Source: Myxococcales bacterium
GTDB taxonomy: Bacteria; Myxococcota_A; Polyangia; Palsa-1104; JAEUJZ01
Length of the DNA: 64,000 nucleotides
Reading direction: 5' to 3'
NCBI GenBank assembly: GCA_016794465.1
Contig: JAEUKA010000100.1
Location: 85,542-149,541, forward strand
Shown one piece after another: positions 1-11,075 of this stretch (its first letter is position 1; each line of letters begins with the position of its first letter). The notes under the pieces are model-generated. The model did not search any database and was not told the DNA's origin. It was given only the letters and a program-made list of their open reading frames with translations. The position numbers and the translations under genes are program-made.

Positions 1-708
1 GGTCCACAGCCCCCAGTCGAGCGCGTCACGCGTCTGCCGAGACGGCACATTTTTCACCGTCTGCAGCACCACATCCGCAAGATACGCTCGCAGCTTGGCC
101 GGCGGCGGATCGCTCATGTGGGTACCTGTGCGCGTGGTCGTCTTGAGCAGCTCTCCGCCCTGCGAGTCGTAGACCGCGACAAACTCCACGTCGTCGATCT
201 GCGCCATCCGCTGCACCGGCTGCGACAAGATCGCCCGATCCGAGGCATAGGCGCCCATCTGACACTGCGACGCCAGCGCCCCGAGGAGCAGGCTCGACCG
301 CTGCCGCTGATCTTCTTCCAGGAACCGATACTGCTGGTTGTAAAAGACCGCCCCCGAGCCCAGCGACATAAACAGCGCCATTCCCAGCAGCCAGAAGAAG
401 ACCTGGCGAAAGAAGCTGCTGCGTCTCTGCCACAGCGGACTGTTCCAGACCGAAAACTCACCGGGGTTGTCGAAGCCGACCGATGGAACTTCGGCGGTTT
501 CGTACTCTCGCAAGCCCTGACCGGCCTGCGGATCGGCTGGAGGTCGCGCAAGTGGAAGCGTCTCACGCTGCGCCAGCACCGCCGGGTCGAGCCGAGGCGC
601 CGGACTTTCCGCTGACTGCAACGTCGGTCCGTCGAGCGGCTGAGTGACTTCACCATCCGACAGCGGCTCCCCGGTGGACTCGCGACGAGTTGGGTCCTCA
701 GTGCTCAT
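1..708 (-). CDS. membrane-anchored sensor-like protein, N-terminal part
   Basis: The frame is open from the ATG at 708 to the window edge, giving 236 codons with no stop, so the gene is partial at its 3' end. Residues 1-95 are polar and rich in Pro, Glu and Thr. One strong membrane segment lies at about 99-123 (RQVFFWLLGMALFMSLGSGA). It is followed by a polar, probably periplasmic region that includes FVAVYDSQGG, reminiscent of a sensor domain. The ATG overlaps the stop of the upstream substrate-binding gene (ATGA), so the two are translationally coupled. A substrate-binding protein coupled to a one-TM sensor suggests a histidine kinase or a similar signalling protein, but the catalytic part lies outside the window, so this is inference. 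Confidence 0.6.
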   Translation of the reverse strand, partial: MSTEDPTRRESTGEPLSDGEVTQPLDGPTLQSAESPAPRLDPAVLAQRETLPLARPPADPQAGQGLREYETAEVPSVGFDNPGEFSVWNSPLWQRRSSFFRQVFFWLLGMALFMSLGSGAVFYNQQYRFLEEDQRQRSSLLLGALASQCQMGAYASDRAILSQPVQRMAQIDDVEFVAVYDSQGGELLKTTTRTGTHMSDPPPAKLRAYLADVVLQTVKNVPSRQTRDALDWGLWT

Positions 709-1652
709 TCAAATCTCTTCCAGCCAAGACTCATCACGTGGTCCAGCCGAATGCCCAGCCGGCGCGCCGCCCCGATGTTCACGATGACATCTGGGGCCGT
801 CGCTGGATGATCGCGATTTAGCTCGTAATGATTCGGATCGTCGAGGATTTGATTGACCTGCAGCGCCAGGTTTTCCCCCACCGCTTCCGGCGACCAGTCA
901 ACGCTCAGCAGCGCACCATGGGCCACCATCTGCCGCGTCCCCGCCAAGATCGGCACCCGCGCACTCAGCTGCACTGTCAGCAGGTATTGCAACAGCGGCA
1001 TGTCGACCACCAGCGGATCGGGCCCCACCCACAGCGCCTCGACCTTGGGACTGCGCACCCCCGAGGCATCCGGCCTCCCCGAGATCAGCGTGTGAACGGC
1101 GCGAATCGCATCCGGACTGCTCTCGACCAGCTGCTCGTGAAGATCCATGCCCAGCACGCGCGCCGCCGCCCGAGCCGCCGGCATCTTCGCCAGCCCATGT
1201 CGCGTGTAAATCACTCCCACGTGACGAAGCTCCGGTCGCAGCGCCCGCAGCGCCCCCAAGGCTTCCCGTGGACCGACCGTGCTGTTGGTGCCGGTCGTAC
1301 CAATCGGCGGAGCCGGCACCAGCGCATACAAGATGTGGGCCCGCATCCCCTGCAGCACCTCCGCCGCCGGCTGTCCCAGTGCCACCAGCAGCCGCGCCCC
1401 CGCCACTCGCTCGCGTATCCGCGCCGCTTCATCCGCCGAGCTGTGGTGGAGGTTCTCAGACGTAACCGGCACTCGGCAGCGATCCCGAAACGCCTCGAAC
1501 ACATCTTGGAAGGCTTTGACCTTGGCCGTCTTGACGACGATCACCGATGGTATCGGGCGCGGTGTCGCGTTTCGGTAATCGGCCTGGGCCTCGGGATAAG
1601 CCATCCCCAGCGAGAGCGCACTCCAGATCAGCATTCCGACCGCGATCGCCAT
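705..1652 (-). CDS. ABC-type substrate-binding protein (PF04392-like)
   Basis: A 315-residue protein, assuming the ATG at 1652. The start is preceded by AAGGAG at unusually short spacing; an ATG at 1634 would give better spacing. The N-terminus (MAIAVGMLIWSALSLGMAYPEAQA region) looks like a signal peptide. The body resembles the ABC_sub_bind family: LLVALGQPAAEVL, ALVPAPPIG, LRHVGVIYTR and a C-terminal NIGAARRLGI segment typical of the family's last helix. It is probably a secreted solute-binding protein. No permease or ATPase gene is adjacent; instead it overlaps a membrane sensor-like gene, so it may serve sensing rather than uptake. The ligand cannot be inferred. Confidence 0.7.
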   Translation of the reverse strand: MAIAVGMLIWSALSLGMAYPEAQADYRNATPRPIPSVIVVKTAKVKAFQDVFEAFRDRCRVPVTSENLHHSSADEAARIRERVAGARLLVALGQPAAEVLQGMRAHILYALVPAPPIGTTGTNSTVGPREALGALRALRPELRHVGVIYTRHGLAKMPAARAAARVLGMDLHEQLVESSPDAIRAVHTLISGRPDASGVRSPKVEALWVGPDPLVVDMPLLQYLLTVQLSARVPILAGTRQMVAHGALLSVDWSPEAVGENLALQVNQILDDPNHYELNRDHPATAPDVIVNIGAARRLGIRLDHVMSLGWKRFE

Positions 1653-1835
1653 GTCTCCTTGATTGTGAGGGGAATTGCCCAGCAGTGCCAGCGCCCACAC
1701 CTCGACTTCCCCTGGTCGTGCAAAAGCATTTTCCCGGCGCCCGTCATCAGCTAGCATGGCCCCCAGCGATTAGCTCGGCGGGCTCGCGTCTTTCGGCCTA
1801 GTCACTCCGACGGGTTTTCTGCACAAAGAATCTCC

Positions 1836-4178
1836 ATGAGCGAACAAAAACCAAGCCGGCTGTGGTCGGCTTTCCGTCTGATACTCCGAGCCCGCTGGCT
1901 GATCATCGCTGTCTACGCAGTGCTGCTTGGGCCGGCTGTCTTTTTTGCGCTCAAGGTGCCGCAGGACAACTCGATTGATCGGCTGATCGTGAAGGATGAT
2001 CCCGACTATCTGGCGTCGCGTGCCTTCGCCAAGGTCTTCGGCGAGTCCGAGTACATCGTCTTGCTCTCCGAGGCTGCCGATCCATTTGACGCCAAGGTTC
2101 TACAGCGCATCGACGACATGGAAGGCCGGCTGCGCGGACTGCCCAAGGTGTCGGTCAACTCGGCGCTGTCGATCTATCGGCGGGCCAAAGCGGGCTTTGG
2201 GGCGAGCGATGCCGAGGTTGCCGCCTTCAAACAGTTCGCGACCGGCACCAACCTGTTCCGTCGCCAAGGGCTGATGGGCGATCACTTTCTGGCGACGGCG
2301 CTGGTGCTGTCGGTCAAAGACAGCAGCGAGCGCCAAGCGACGCTCAAGCTCATCGAGCAGGCCATTTCAGACATCGAAAAGAGCCCGGCGCCGCTGTCCC
2401 GTCTGCGCAAAGTCGGAGCGCCGATCATCAACGCCTACCTTGACAACGACACCCGCCAGGCCGGGATGCGCTACTTCCCGCTGTTCTTTCTGTTTGTGGT
2501 CGTGCTCAACGTCGGACTGTATCGCTCGTGGCGGTCGCTGCTCGCGTTCATCATCACGCTCGCCATCTGCGCCGCCTTTACCGTCGGATTTGTCGGTCTG
2601 ACCGGTGGAGTTTTCACGATTGTGTCGTCGCTGGTGCCGATGACGATTCTGATCGTCTGTACCGCGACGCTGGTCTACCTGCACTCACGCTACGTTGACC
2701 GACCGCCCGATCGCAGCGTCGAGGATCATCAGATCTTTGCGCTCTGTAACAAGTTCCTCGCCTGTACCGCTTCGATCGTCGCCTCGGCAGTTGGCTTTGC
2801 GGCACTGGCGGTGTCGAAGATTCGACCGATTCGCGAGATGGGAATCTGGGTTGCCGTCGGACTGATGATCACTTGGATCACGGTGTTTACCCTGTTCCCG
2901 GCGCTGGTGCGGATCTTGCGCTGTCCGACCGGCCACGAGCGCCAGATTGCCGGCGCGTGGTTTGAAAAGCTCGTCTCACGGCTGCCGCTGTTTTCGTATC
3001 GCTATCGCTACGCGCTGGTGCTCGGCTCGCTGCTGCTGTGTGGAGTCGGTGCGGCGACGCTGTTTGGCGTGCCCGGCCTGGTCAAGCCGATGAAGCTGGA
3101 GACAGCCGCCATCGAGTACATCCCGCACGACTCGGAGATGTACAAGAACACCAAAGAGATGGAAAAGCTCATCGGTGGGCTGTCGGTCACCAACGTCTGG
3201 CTGTCGGGGAAGCCGGGGATGGTGTCCAGTCCAGCGGTGCTGCGCGGCCTGGTCGACTTTCAGCAGCGACTCGACAAAGAGCCCGAGGTCGGCTCGGCAA
3301 CCAGTGTGGTGACGATCCTCTCAACGCTGCGCTATCTATCGGGCAGTGGCGATACCCTGCCGACCGACGACGCGGGGCTGGAGTCGCTGACCGATCAGCT
3401 GGAAAACCAGCTTGCCCGTGAGCCACTTTTGCAGAGCTTCGTCGACAAAGGCAACGTCTCGCAGACCCACTTCGCGGTGGTCAGTCGCAACCAGGACTAC
3501 GAGGACTTCCAAAAGCTGGCCAAGCTGCTCGCGGTGCGCTGGCAAGAGTCGGTGACCGCTCACCCCGCGCTCGCCGGATTTACGATGCGTCCGGTCGGAC
3601 TGGCGCCACTCGAGGCGAAGATCTCGCACCACATGGTTCCGACGCTGGTCGAGAGCTTCGTGCTCACCGTCGGCATCATCTTCGTGTCGTTCCTGCTGGT
3701 GTTCCGCAGCGGCATCGCCCGAGTGATGGCGATGATTCCGTCGTTCTTCGCGATCTTGGTGATGTTCCTGTTTATGCGCTCGATTGGCGTGTTCTTAAAT
3801 GTCGCGACGATCCTCATCGCCACGACGGTGCTGGGCACGAGCGAGAACGACCAGATTCACTTTTTCTACCACTTCCAAGAGGGCAAAAAGGACAACGCCT
3901 CGACGGAAGCAGCGCTGCGTCACACCCTCCTCATCTCGGGCAAGGCGATCTTCTTTGCGACGCTGATCAACGCGGGCGGCTTCCTCGCCTTTGCGTTCTC
4001 GACGCTACCGCCGATTCGTCAGTTCGGGATGCTGTCGTCGGTGGCGTTCGTGCTGTCGATGATTGCCGACTTCACCGCGCTGCCGGCGTCGCTGTGGCTG
4101 CTCTATAGAAGCAAGCCCGACTCGCTCATGACCGATGCCCAGCCGGCCCTCCCAGCGCCGCCCAGCGACAAGCCGTAA
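1836..4178 (+). CDS. RND/MMPL superfamily exporter
   Basis: A 780-residue integral membrane protein with the two-fold RND layout. TM1 lies near residues 20-40, followed by a large extracytoplasmic loop and a cluster of about six TM segments (residues 210-370). A second cycle follows, with a loop at 420-600 and a TM cluster at 600-765. The second half carries GTSENDQIHFFYHF, the acidic TM4-type motif of COG1033 exporters, which include the hopanoid/lipid exporter HpnN and the MmpL-like proteins. The gene stands alone on the plus strand and ends one base before the convergent arginase gene. The substrate is unknown; lipid or hydrophobe export is a family-based guess. Confidence 0.8.
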   Translation: MSEQKPSRLWSAFRLILRARWLIIAVYAVLLGPAVFFALKVPQDNSIDRLIVKDDPDYLASRAFAKVFGESEYIVLLSEAADPFDAKVLQRIDDMEGRLRGLPKVSVNSALSIYRRAKAGFGASDAEVAAFKQFATGTNLFRRQGLMGDHFLATALVLSVKDSSERQATLKLIEQAISDIEKSPAPLSRLRKVGAPIINAYLDNDTRQAGMRYFPLFFLFVVVLNVGLYRSWRSLLAFIITLAICAAFTVGFVGLTGGVFTIVSSLVPMTILIVCTATLVYLHSRYVDRPPDRSVEDHQIFALCNKFLACTASIVASAVGFAALAVSKIRPIREMGIWVAVGLMITWITVFTLFPALVRILRCPTGHERQIAGAWFEKLVSRLPLFSYRYRYALVLGSLLLCGVGAATLFGVPGLVKPMKLETAAIEYIPHDSEMYKNTKEMEKLIGGLSVTNVWLSGKPGMVSSPAVLRGLVDFQQRLDKEPEVGSATSVVTILSTLRYLSGSGDTLPTDDAGLESLTDQLENQLAREPLLQSFVDKGNVSQTHFAVVSRNQDYEDFQKLAKLLAVRWQESVTAHPALAGFTMRPVGLAPLEAKISHHMVPTLVESFVLTVGIIFVSFLLVFRSGIARVMAMIPSFFAILVMFLFMRSIGVFLNVATILIATTVLGTSENDQIHFFYHFQEGKKDNASTEAALRHTLLISGKAIFFATLINAGGFLAFAFSTLPPIRQFGMLSSVAFVLSMIADFTALPASLWLLYRSKPDSLMTDAQPALPAPPSDKP

Positions 4179-4179
4179 G

Positions 4180-5106
4180 CTACACAATCGCCTTGCCGAG
4201 CGCCGACAGCGCCAGCTCGATGCACAAGCGTGTCGTCTGGTGTCCGACATCGTTCATCGGATTGAGCTCCACCAGATCCATCGACCGCAGCAGCCCCCGC
4301 TCGGCAATCACTTCCAGCAGAAGGTGCGCCTCGCGATAGGTCAGTCCGCCCCGCACCGGCGTGCTCACCCCCGGCGCATAGACCGGGTCCACCGCGTCGA
4401 GGTCAAACGACACATGCAGCGCCGCACAGCGCTTGGTAAGGTCGTCGAGCGCCTCGGTGATGACCGCATACATGCCGCGCTGATCAATGTCCTTCATCGT
4501 GTAGTAACGGATGCCCGTCTCCCGCACGAAGGTCCGCTCCTCTCGGTCGAGGTCCCGAATCCCAATCAGCGCGACATTCTCCGGACGCAGCCGAGGACCC
4601 ACGCCGCCGACATGAACCAGCCGCTCGAAGCCCAGGCCGAGCACCGTCGACAGTGGCATGCCATGAATGTTGCCGCTCACCGACGTAGCAGGCGTGTTCA
4701 TATCGGCATGGGCATCGACCCACAATAGCCCCAGCTGCGCCCCCCGCGTAGTGCAGTAGTCGGCAGTACCTTTGATCGATCCAATGGCAATCGCGTGGTC
4801 CCCGCCCAGCACCAGCGGAAACCGCCCGGCCCGCAGCGAGGCCTGCACCCGCGCGAACAGCTCATCGCAGATCTGCCCGATGGTCGCGACGTACAGGCCT
4901 CGATTCTGCGGACTTGCCTTGCCCAGTCGCTCACGCAGCGGCACCGGCACATCCCCGCCATCGATGGCACGAATCGACAGCTCTTCTAAGCGGTCGGCCA
5001 GTCCAGCCACCCGAATCATGGCCGGCCCGACGTTGGCACCCCGCTGGTTGCAGCCAAGATCACAGGGCGCACCAATGATTTCGACGATGTTCGGACGCTC
5101 TTTCAT
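4180..5106 (-). CDS. rocF: arginase
   Basis: A ureohydrolase of 308 residues from the ATG at 5106; an in-frame TTG at 5124 is an alternative start. All manganese-binding signatures are present: LGGDHAIAIGS, WVDAHADMNTP, SFDLDAVDPVYAPGV and the C-terminal MDLVELNP segment. The arginase-type reading GNIHGMPLS in the substrate loop favours L-arginine hydrolysis to ornithine and urea over agmatine. The gene is monocistronic and convergent with the RND exporter. A second, more divergent ureohydrolase is encoded at 35240-36289. Confidence 0.88.
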   Translation of the reverse strand: MKERPNIVEIIGAPCDLGCNQRGANVGPAMIRVAGLADRLEELSIRAIDGGDVPVPLRERLGKASPQNRGLYVATIGQICDELFARVQASLRAGRFPLVLGGDHAIAIGSIKGTADYCTTRGAQLGLLWVDAHADMNTPATSVSGNIHGMPLSTVLGLGFERLVHVGGVGPRLRPENVALIGIRDLDREERTFVRETGIRYYTMKDIDQRGMYAVITEALDDLTKRCAALHVSFDLDAVDPVYAPGVSTPVRGGLTYREAHLLLEVIAERGLLRSMDLVELNPMNDVGHQTTRLCIELALSALGKAIV

Positions 5107-5437
5107 GGCTTTGGCCGTGGGCAAAAGGGCCCACCCTCATAGCTGGCAGTTGTAGCGAGAACCCAGTCCGAAGAAAAGCCCGACGAGCAAGTGCGTACCG
5201 GACAGCCGCAGCCGGCCCAGCTTGCCGTGTGACTGCGCCCATGGGCTGCTGGGGGCGTGGACACCCAACTGGGGACTGCGCTCCCATGCGCTCGAGGGGC
5301 CCGCAAGCGTCGCCCAGGTCCGTATTTTCGTCGAGAAGAGCCATTCCCAACCACCGCGCGCCGACCTTGAGAAGCTTGGCACGCAATTCGCATTAGCAGC
5401 CCACCACACAACGAGTCACAGGTTTAGGGAGGTTCCC
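5107..5437. other. intergenic region between arginase and M4 peptidase
   Basis: About 330 bases between divergent genes. It happens to be open in the frame of the peptidase, but the composition is not protein-like and the peptidase has a clear Shine-Dalgarno and signal peptide at 5438. A possible promoter for the peptidase is TTGAGA at 5367-5372 with CATTAG at 5391-5396 (18-base gap), which is a weak match. I see no repeats or RNA structures. Confidence 0.4.
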
Positions 5438-6979
5438 ATGCGCAAGTCTCTTCAGTTGTCGGTGGTGTTCGCGGCGCTTGTTCCGGCATGTGGTGGCAAT
5501 GACCAGATCGCAGTCGAAGCGGTCAGCGATGATGGTCAAGAGGTGAGTGCGCAGGCCGTCTCGTTGATTCAGCTGCGGGGCGAGCAGCTTGGGCTCGATC
5601 GCAACGATGTGGTGCGGCAGCGCAGCCGTCTCGTTGATGAGCTGGGTCATGAGCACGTCCGCTTCGAGCGACTCTATCGCGGCCTGCCGGTCCACGGCGG
5701 CGACTTCATCGTCCATACCCAAGCCCGCGATGGCGAGAACTTCTCGGCGATGCTGGCCAGCAGCATTCCCGTCAGCCAGCGCCCCACCTTGACCCCAAGC
5801 GAAGCGCAAGCCGCCGCCCAAAAGAGCCTGCCCAGCAGCGGCGAGTACAGCATGGCTGCCGACAGTCGCCTCGCGGTCTATGCCCTCGATGGCGACAGCG
5901 ACCTCGCCCTGGCCTATGAAGTCGTCTCGCACGGCACCCAAGCCGACGGCACGCCGAGCATCCTGCACACCTTCATCGACGCCAGCAGTGGCCGCCCACT
6001 CCGCGCGTATGACGAGATCGAAACCGGCGCAGTCACCGGCACCGGCAAGGGCATCCACAACGGCTCAGTCCAGCTCGGCACCAACCAGAACGGCACCAAG
6101 TACGAGCTCATCGACGTGGCCCACGGCAGCTCGCCGACCATCAACATGGCCAACAAGACCTCCGGCGGGTCGGTGTTCAGCCAAGCCACCAACGCCTGGG
6201 GCGACGGCACCGCCGCCAACCTCGCCAGCGCCGGCGTGGACGCCCACTACGGCGCCAGCAAGACCTGGGACTACTTCAAGAACATCCATGGCCGCAACGG
6301 CATCGCCAACGACGGCAAGGGCGCCCAGTCTCGCGTTCACTACAGCAGCAAGTACAACAACGCCTACTGGTCAGACTCGTGCTTCTGCATGACCTACGGC
6401 GATGGCGATGGCGTCAACCTGCGGCCTCTGGTCGCGATTGATGTCGCCGGTCACGAGATGAGCCACGGCATCACCTCGCGCACCGCCAAGCTGGTCTACT
6501 CGGCGGAGTCGGGCGGCCTGAACGAGGCCACCAGCGACATCTTCGGCACTGCGGTCGAGTTCTACGCGGCCAACGGCTCGGACCCGGGCGACTACCTGAT
6601 CGGCGAGAAGATCATGATCACCGGCAAGCCATTCCTGCGGAACATGATGGACCCGACGGCGGACGGTCGCTCGCTCGACCACTACTCGAAGTACAAGAGC
6701 GGCGTGGATGTCCACTACTCGTCGGGCATCGCCAACAACTTCTTCTACCTGCTGTCGGAAGGCGGCAAGAACAAGACCTCTGCCAAGACGGTCACGGGCA
6801 TCAGCCGCGCCAAGGCCGAGAAGATCTGGTACCGGGCGCTGACGGTCTACATGACCTCGAGCACCAACTTCAAGGCGGCACGCACGGCGACCCTGAACGC
6901 AGCCAAGGATCTCTATGGAGCCACCGGAGCAGAGTACGCGGCGGTCGGGAATGCCTGGACGGCAGTCGGGGTGAACTAA
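5438..6979 (+). CDS. secreted M4 (thermolysin-like) metallopeptidase
   Basis: A 513-residue preproenzyme. I chose the ATG at 5438 because AGGGAGG precedes it at good spacing and it opens a lipoprotein-like signal (ALVPAC, Cys near residue 19). An FTP/PepSY-type propeptide follows to about residue 190. The catalytic domain carries the zinc motif GHEMSHG near residue 338 and the third ligand in GLNEATSD about 24 residues later. The C-terminal HYSSGIANNFFYLLSEGG matches the thermolysin C-terminal domain, with its catalytic His. It probably degrades extracellular protein, in keeping with a predatory or saprophytic lifestyle. Its stop overlaps by four bases the convergent gene ending at 6976. Confidence 0.9.
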   Translation: MRKSLQLSVVFAALVPACGGNDQIAVEAVSDDGQEVSAQAVSLIQLRGEQLGLDRNDVVRQRSRLVDELGHEHVRFERLYRGLPVHGGDFIVHTQARDGENFSAMLASSIPVSQRPTLTPSEAQAAAQKSLPSSGEYSMAADSRLAVYALDGDSDLALAYEVVSHGTQADGTPSILHTFIDASSGRPLRAYDEIETGAVTGTGKGIHNGSVQLGTNQNGTKYELIDVAHGSSPTINMANKTSGGSVFSQATNAWGDGTAANLASAGVDAHYGASKTWDYFKNIHGRNGIANDGKGAQSRVHYSSKYNNAYWSDSCFCMTYGDGDGVNLRPLVAIDVAGHEMSHGITSRTAKLVYSAESGGLNEATSDIFGTAVEFYAANGSDPGDYLIGEKIMITGKPFLRNMMDPTADGRSLDHYSKYKSGVDVHYSSGIANNFFYLLSEGGKNKTSAKTVTGISRAKAEKIWYRALTVYMTSSTNFKAARTATLNAAKDLYGATGAEYAAVGNAWTAVGVN

Positions 6980-7884
6980 GCCAGCGGTTGGGGGGCGAGG
7001 GCTTGGGTAAAGAGAGTCTCGACGAGGGCGCGAAGGGGGGGCGTCGCCGGACCCAGAAGGGACTGAAGCGACTGGGTGGGCAGCTCGGGGGCTAGGTGCT
7101 GAGTCAGCTTGCGCAGCTCGGCTTCGGACTCGGGGCGGGACAGCCACTTGACGAGGGCGTGGCGAAGCTCGGTCGCCAGGGCCTGGGGGTCAAGACGGTG
7201 TAGCTCGGTGGCAATGGTAGACAGCGGCAGGTCGAGCACAAAGTCGAGCAGGGACTGCCCAAGCTCACGGTGCTCGGCCTGCCGAGTGGGGTCGGTCAGG
7301 ATGGCAGCGAGGCGCTGGGCGAGGTCATCCACGGCAGAGTCGGCGAACTCACTTATGCGGGTGCGGAACTGCCGCTCTAGCTCATCGGACACCGCTGCGG
7401 TCATCCCCGGCGCGATCGAGCCCAGGGCAGAGGTGCTCTTCTTGACTGCCTCGCTGGCCAGCCGACCGAGCATGCCACCGCGACTCTGGGACGCCTCGCC
7501 CATCTGGGTGCGGACCTTGCGGCTGTAGTCAAGCAGCGTCCCGACCATCAGCTCGCGACTCATGCGCCGCAGCGGGGGCCGTGACAAGACAGCCAGCAGC
7601 AGAGGCCGAGGCAGCAGATACGGTCGCAACAGCAGGCTGTTCAGCACCTCCACCACCGGCGCAGGCAGTCGCGTCCGCAGCGTCCCCCCTTCTGCCAGCA
7701 GCGCAAACACCCGCTGCCACGCCTGCTGGGTATGCGCTTCCGCCTGCGCCGATCCCAGGTACAGCAGCGCCGCCTTCTGCCCCAGCGAGCAGAGCAGCGG
7801 CAGCGGCAGGATCGCAGCGAGCGGCTGGCCCAGCAGCCCATCACAGAGCGCGGTGACCATCGGATGCACGGTAGGGGTCGTCAT
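6976..7884 (-). CDS. hypothetical protein, helical, Leu-rich
   Basis: A 302-residue protein that I do not recognise. It is rich in Leu, Ala, Pro and Arg and is predicted to be mostly helical. A hydrophobic stretch at about residues 15-45 (LGQPLAAILPLPLLCSLGQK) could be membrane-associated but is interrupted. The middle contains a Gly/Ser-rich linker (SQSRGGMLGRLASEAVKKS) followed by amphipathic helices with SDELERQFRTRISEF. There is no signal peptide. It is convergent with the M4 peptidase and divergent from the pyrophosphatase gene. Codon use looks native. Confidence 0.6.
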   Translation of the reverse strand: MTTPTVHPMVTALCDGLLGQPLAAILPLPLLCSLGQKAALLYLGSAQAEAHTQQAWQRVFALLAEGGTLRTRLPAPVVEVLNSLLLRPYLLPRPLLLAVLSRPPLRRMSRELMVGTLLDYSRKVRTQMGEASQSRGGMLGRLASEAVKKSTSALGSIAPGMTAAVSDELERQFRTRISEFADSAVDDLAQRLAAILTDPTRQAEHRELGQSLLDFVLDLPLSTIATELHRLDPQALATELRHALVKWLSRPESEAELRKLTQHLAPELPTQSLQSLLGPATPPLRALVETLFTQALAPQPLA

Positions 7885-7970
7885 CGCGCCACCCTACCCC
7901 GCCCCCCGCAGCCCTCGCAACCAGCCATTACAAGCCAACGACGTAGATTGGCCTATAGACGGATTGGGGA

Positions 7971-8000
7971 TTTACATTCGCCGGCTGCCCTGGCTATAAC
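7971..8000 (+). promoter_or_regulatory. candidate sigma-70 promoter of the pyrophosphatase gene
   Basis: TTTACA at 7971-7976 and TATAAC at 7995-8000 are separated by 18 bases and lie in a locally AT-rich patch 47 bases upstream of the ATG. Both hexamers match the consensus in five of six positions. This rests on pattern only. Confidence 0.45.
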
Positions 8001-8046
8001 GCGGACCGAACGCTGTACCTACACCTACTTGGAGGACCCAAAAGAT

Positions 8047-10491
<2,445 letters not shown>

Positions 10492-10780
10492 TCCCCGCCT
10501 CGCTCGCCTCTCCCCCTGCGCACGTTTCGCGTGGGGCATTCCTTCCTCTCCCCCCCCCTTTCGCACGTTTCTCTTGGGGCCCCCGCTTCCTCTCTCCCTC
10601 TTTCGCGCGTTTCGCGTGGGGCCCCCCTTCCCTTCGAGACTTTTTCCGTCCCGCAAGCGGTCCGAAAAAAGCTCTACCCCCCGCACTACGGTTCCCCTCC
10701 GTGCCGGGGACTGTCGCCGGTCGGCCCCACGCTCGGTACTCAACTGGTTTCTTAGTGGACTTGGGCTCACTACCTCGGAT
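10492..10780. other. intergenic region with three degenerate ~43-base repeats and an imperfect hairpin
   Basis: After the pyrophosphatase stop the sequence is C/T-rich. It holds three loose copies of a unit containing CGCACGTTTCGCGTGGGGC, with the GTTTC core at 10524, 10567 and 10609 (spacings 43 and 42). At about 10644-10675 an imperfect hairpin (TTTTTCCG...CCGC-AA-GCGG...AAAAAA) could act as a terminator. No coding sequence is supported. Confidence 0.5.
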
Positions 10781-10783
10781 GAG

Positions 10784-10998
10784 GTCGGCGCGCCGATGTT
10801 GCTTGCCCTCTTTAGGGCACTGGGGGGTCGGCGCGCCGATGTCTTTTGCCCTCTTTAGGGTCCGGGGGGGTTGGCGCGCCGATGTCTTTTGCCCTCTTTA
10901 GGGTCCGGGGGGGTCGGCGCGCCGACCTTGTTTGCCCTCTTTAGGGTCCGGGGGGGTCGGCGCGCCGATGTTGCTTGCCCTCTTTAGGGTCAAAGAAA
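10784..10998. repeat. five-copy 43-bp tandem repeat with 12-bp palindrome
   Basis: GGCGCGCC recurs at 10787, 10830, 10873, 10916 and 10959, an exact 43-base period. Most units carry the perfect palindrome TCGGCGCGCCGA, then TTTGCCCTCTTTAGGG (CCCT/AGGG arms), then a G-run. Copies differ by a few substitutions; the fourth breaks the palindrome with CGACC and the third with TTGGCG. The period is not a multiple of three, so the array is not protein coding. It ends 77 bases before the start codon of the gene at 11076. Confidence 0.9.
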
Positions 10999-11075
10999 TC
11001 GACAGGGGGGGGCTGGCGCGTGGTGTTGGTCGTACTTATGCTTTGTGCTCACACGTTTGGACAAAGGAGGTTCTG

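Noticed and set aside
10784..10998. CRISPR array interpretation of the 43-bp repeats (and of 57029-57265)
   Set aside because: The units are contiguous and near-identical end to end, with no unique spacers, and no cas gene is in the window.
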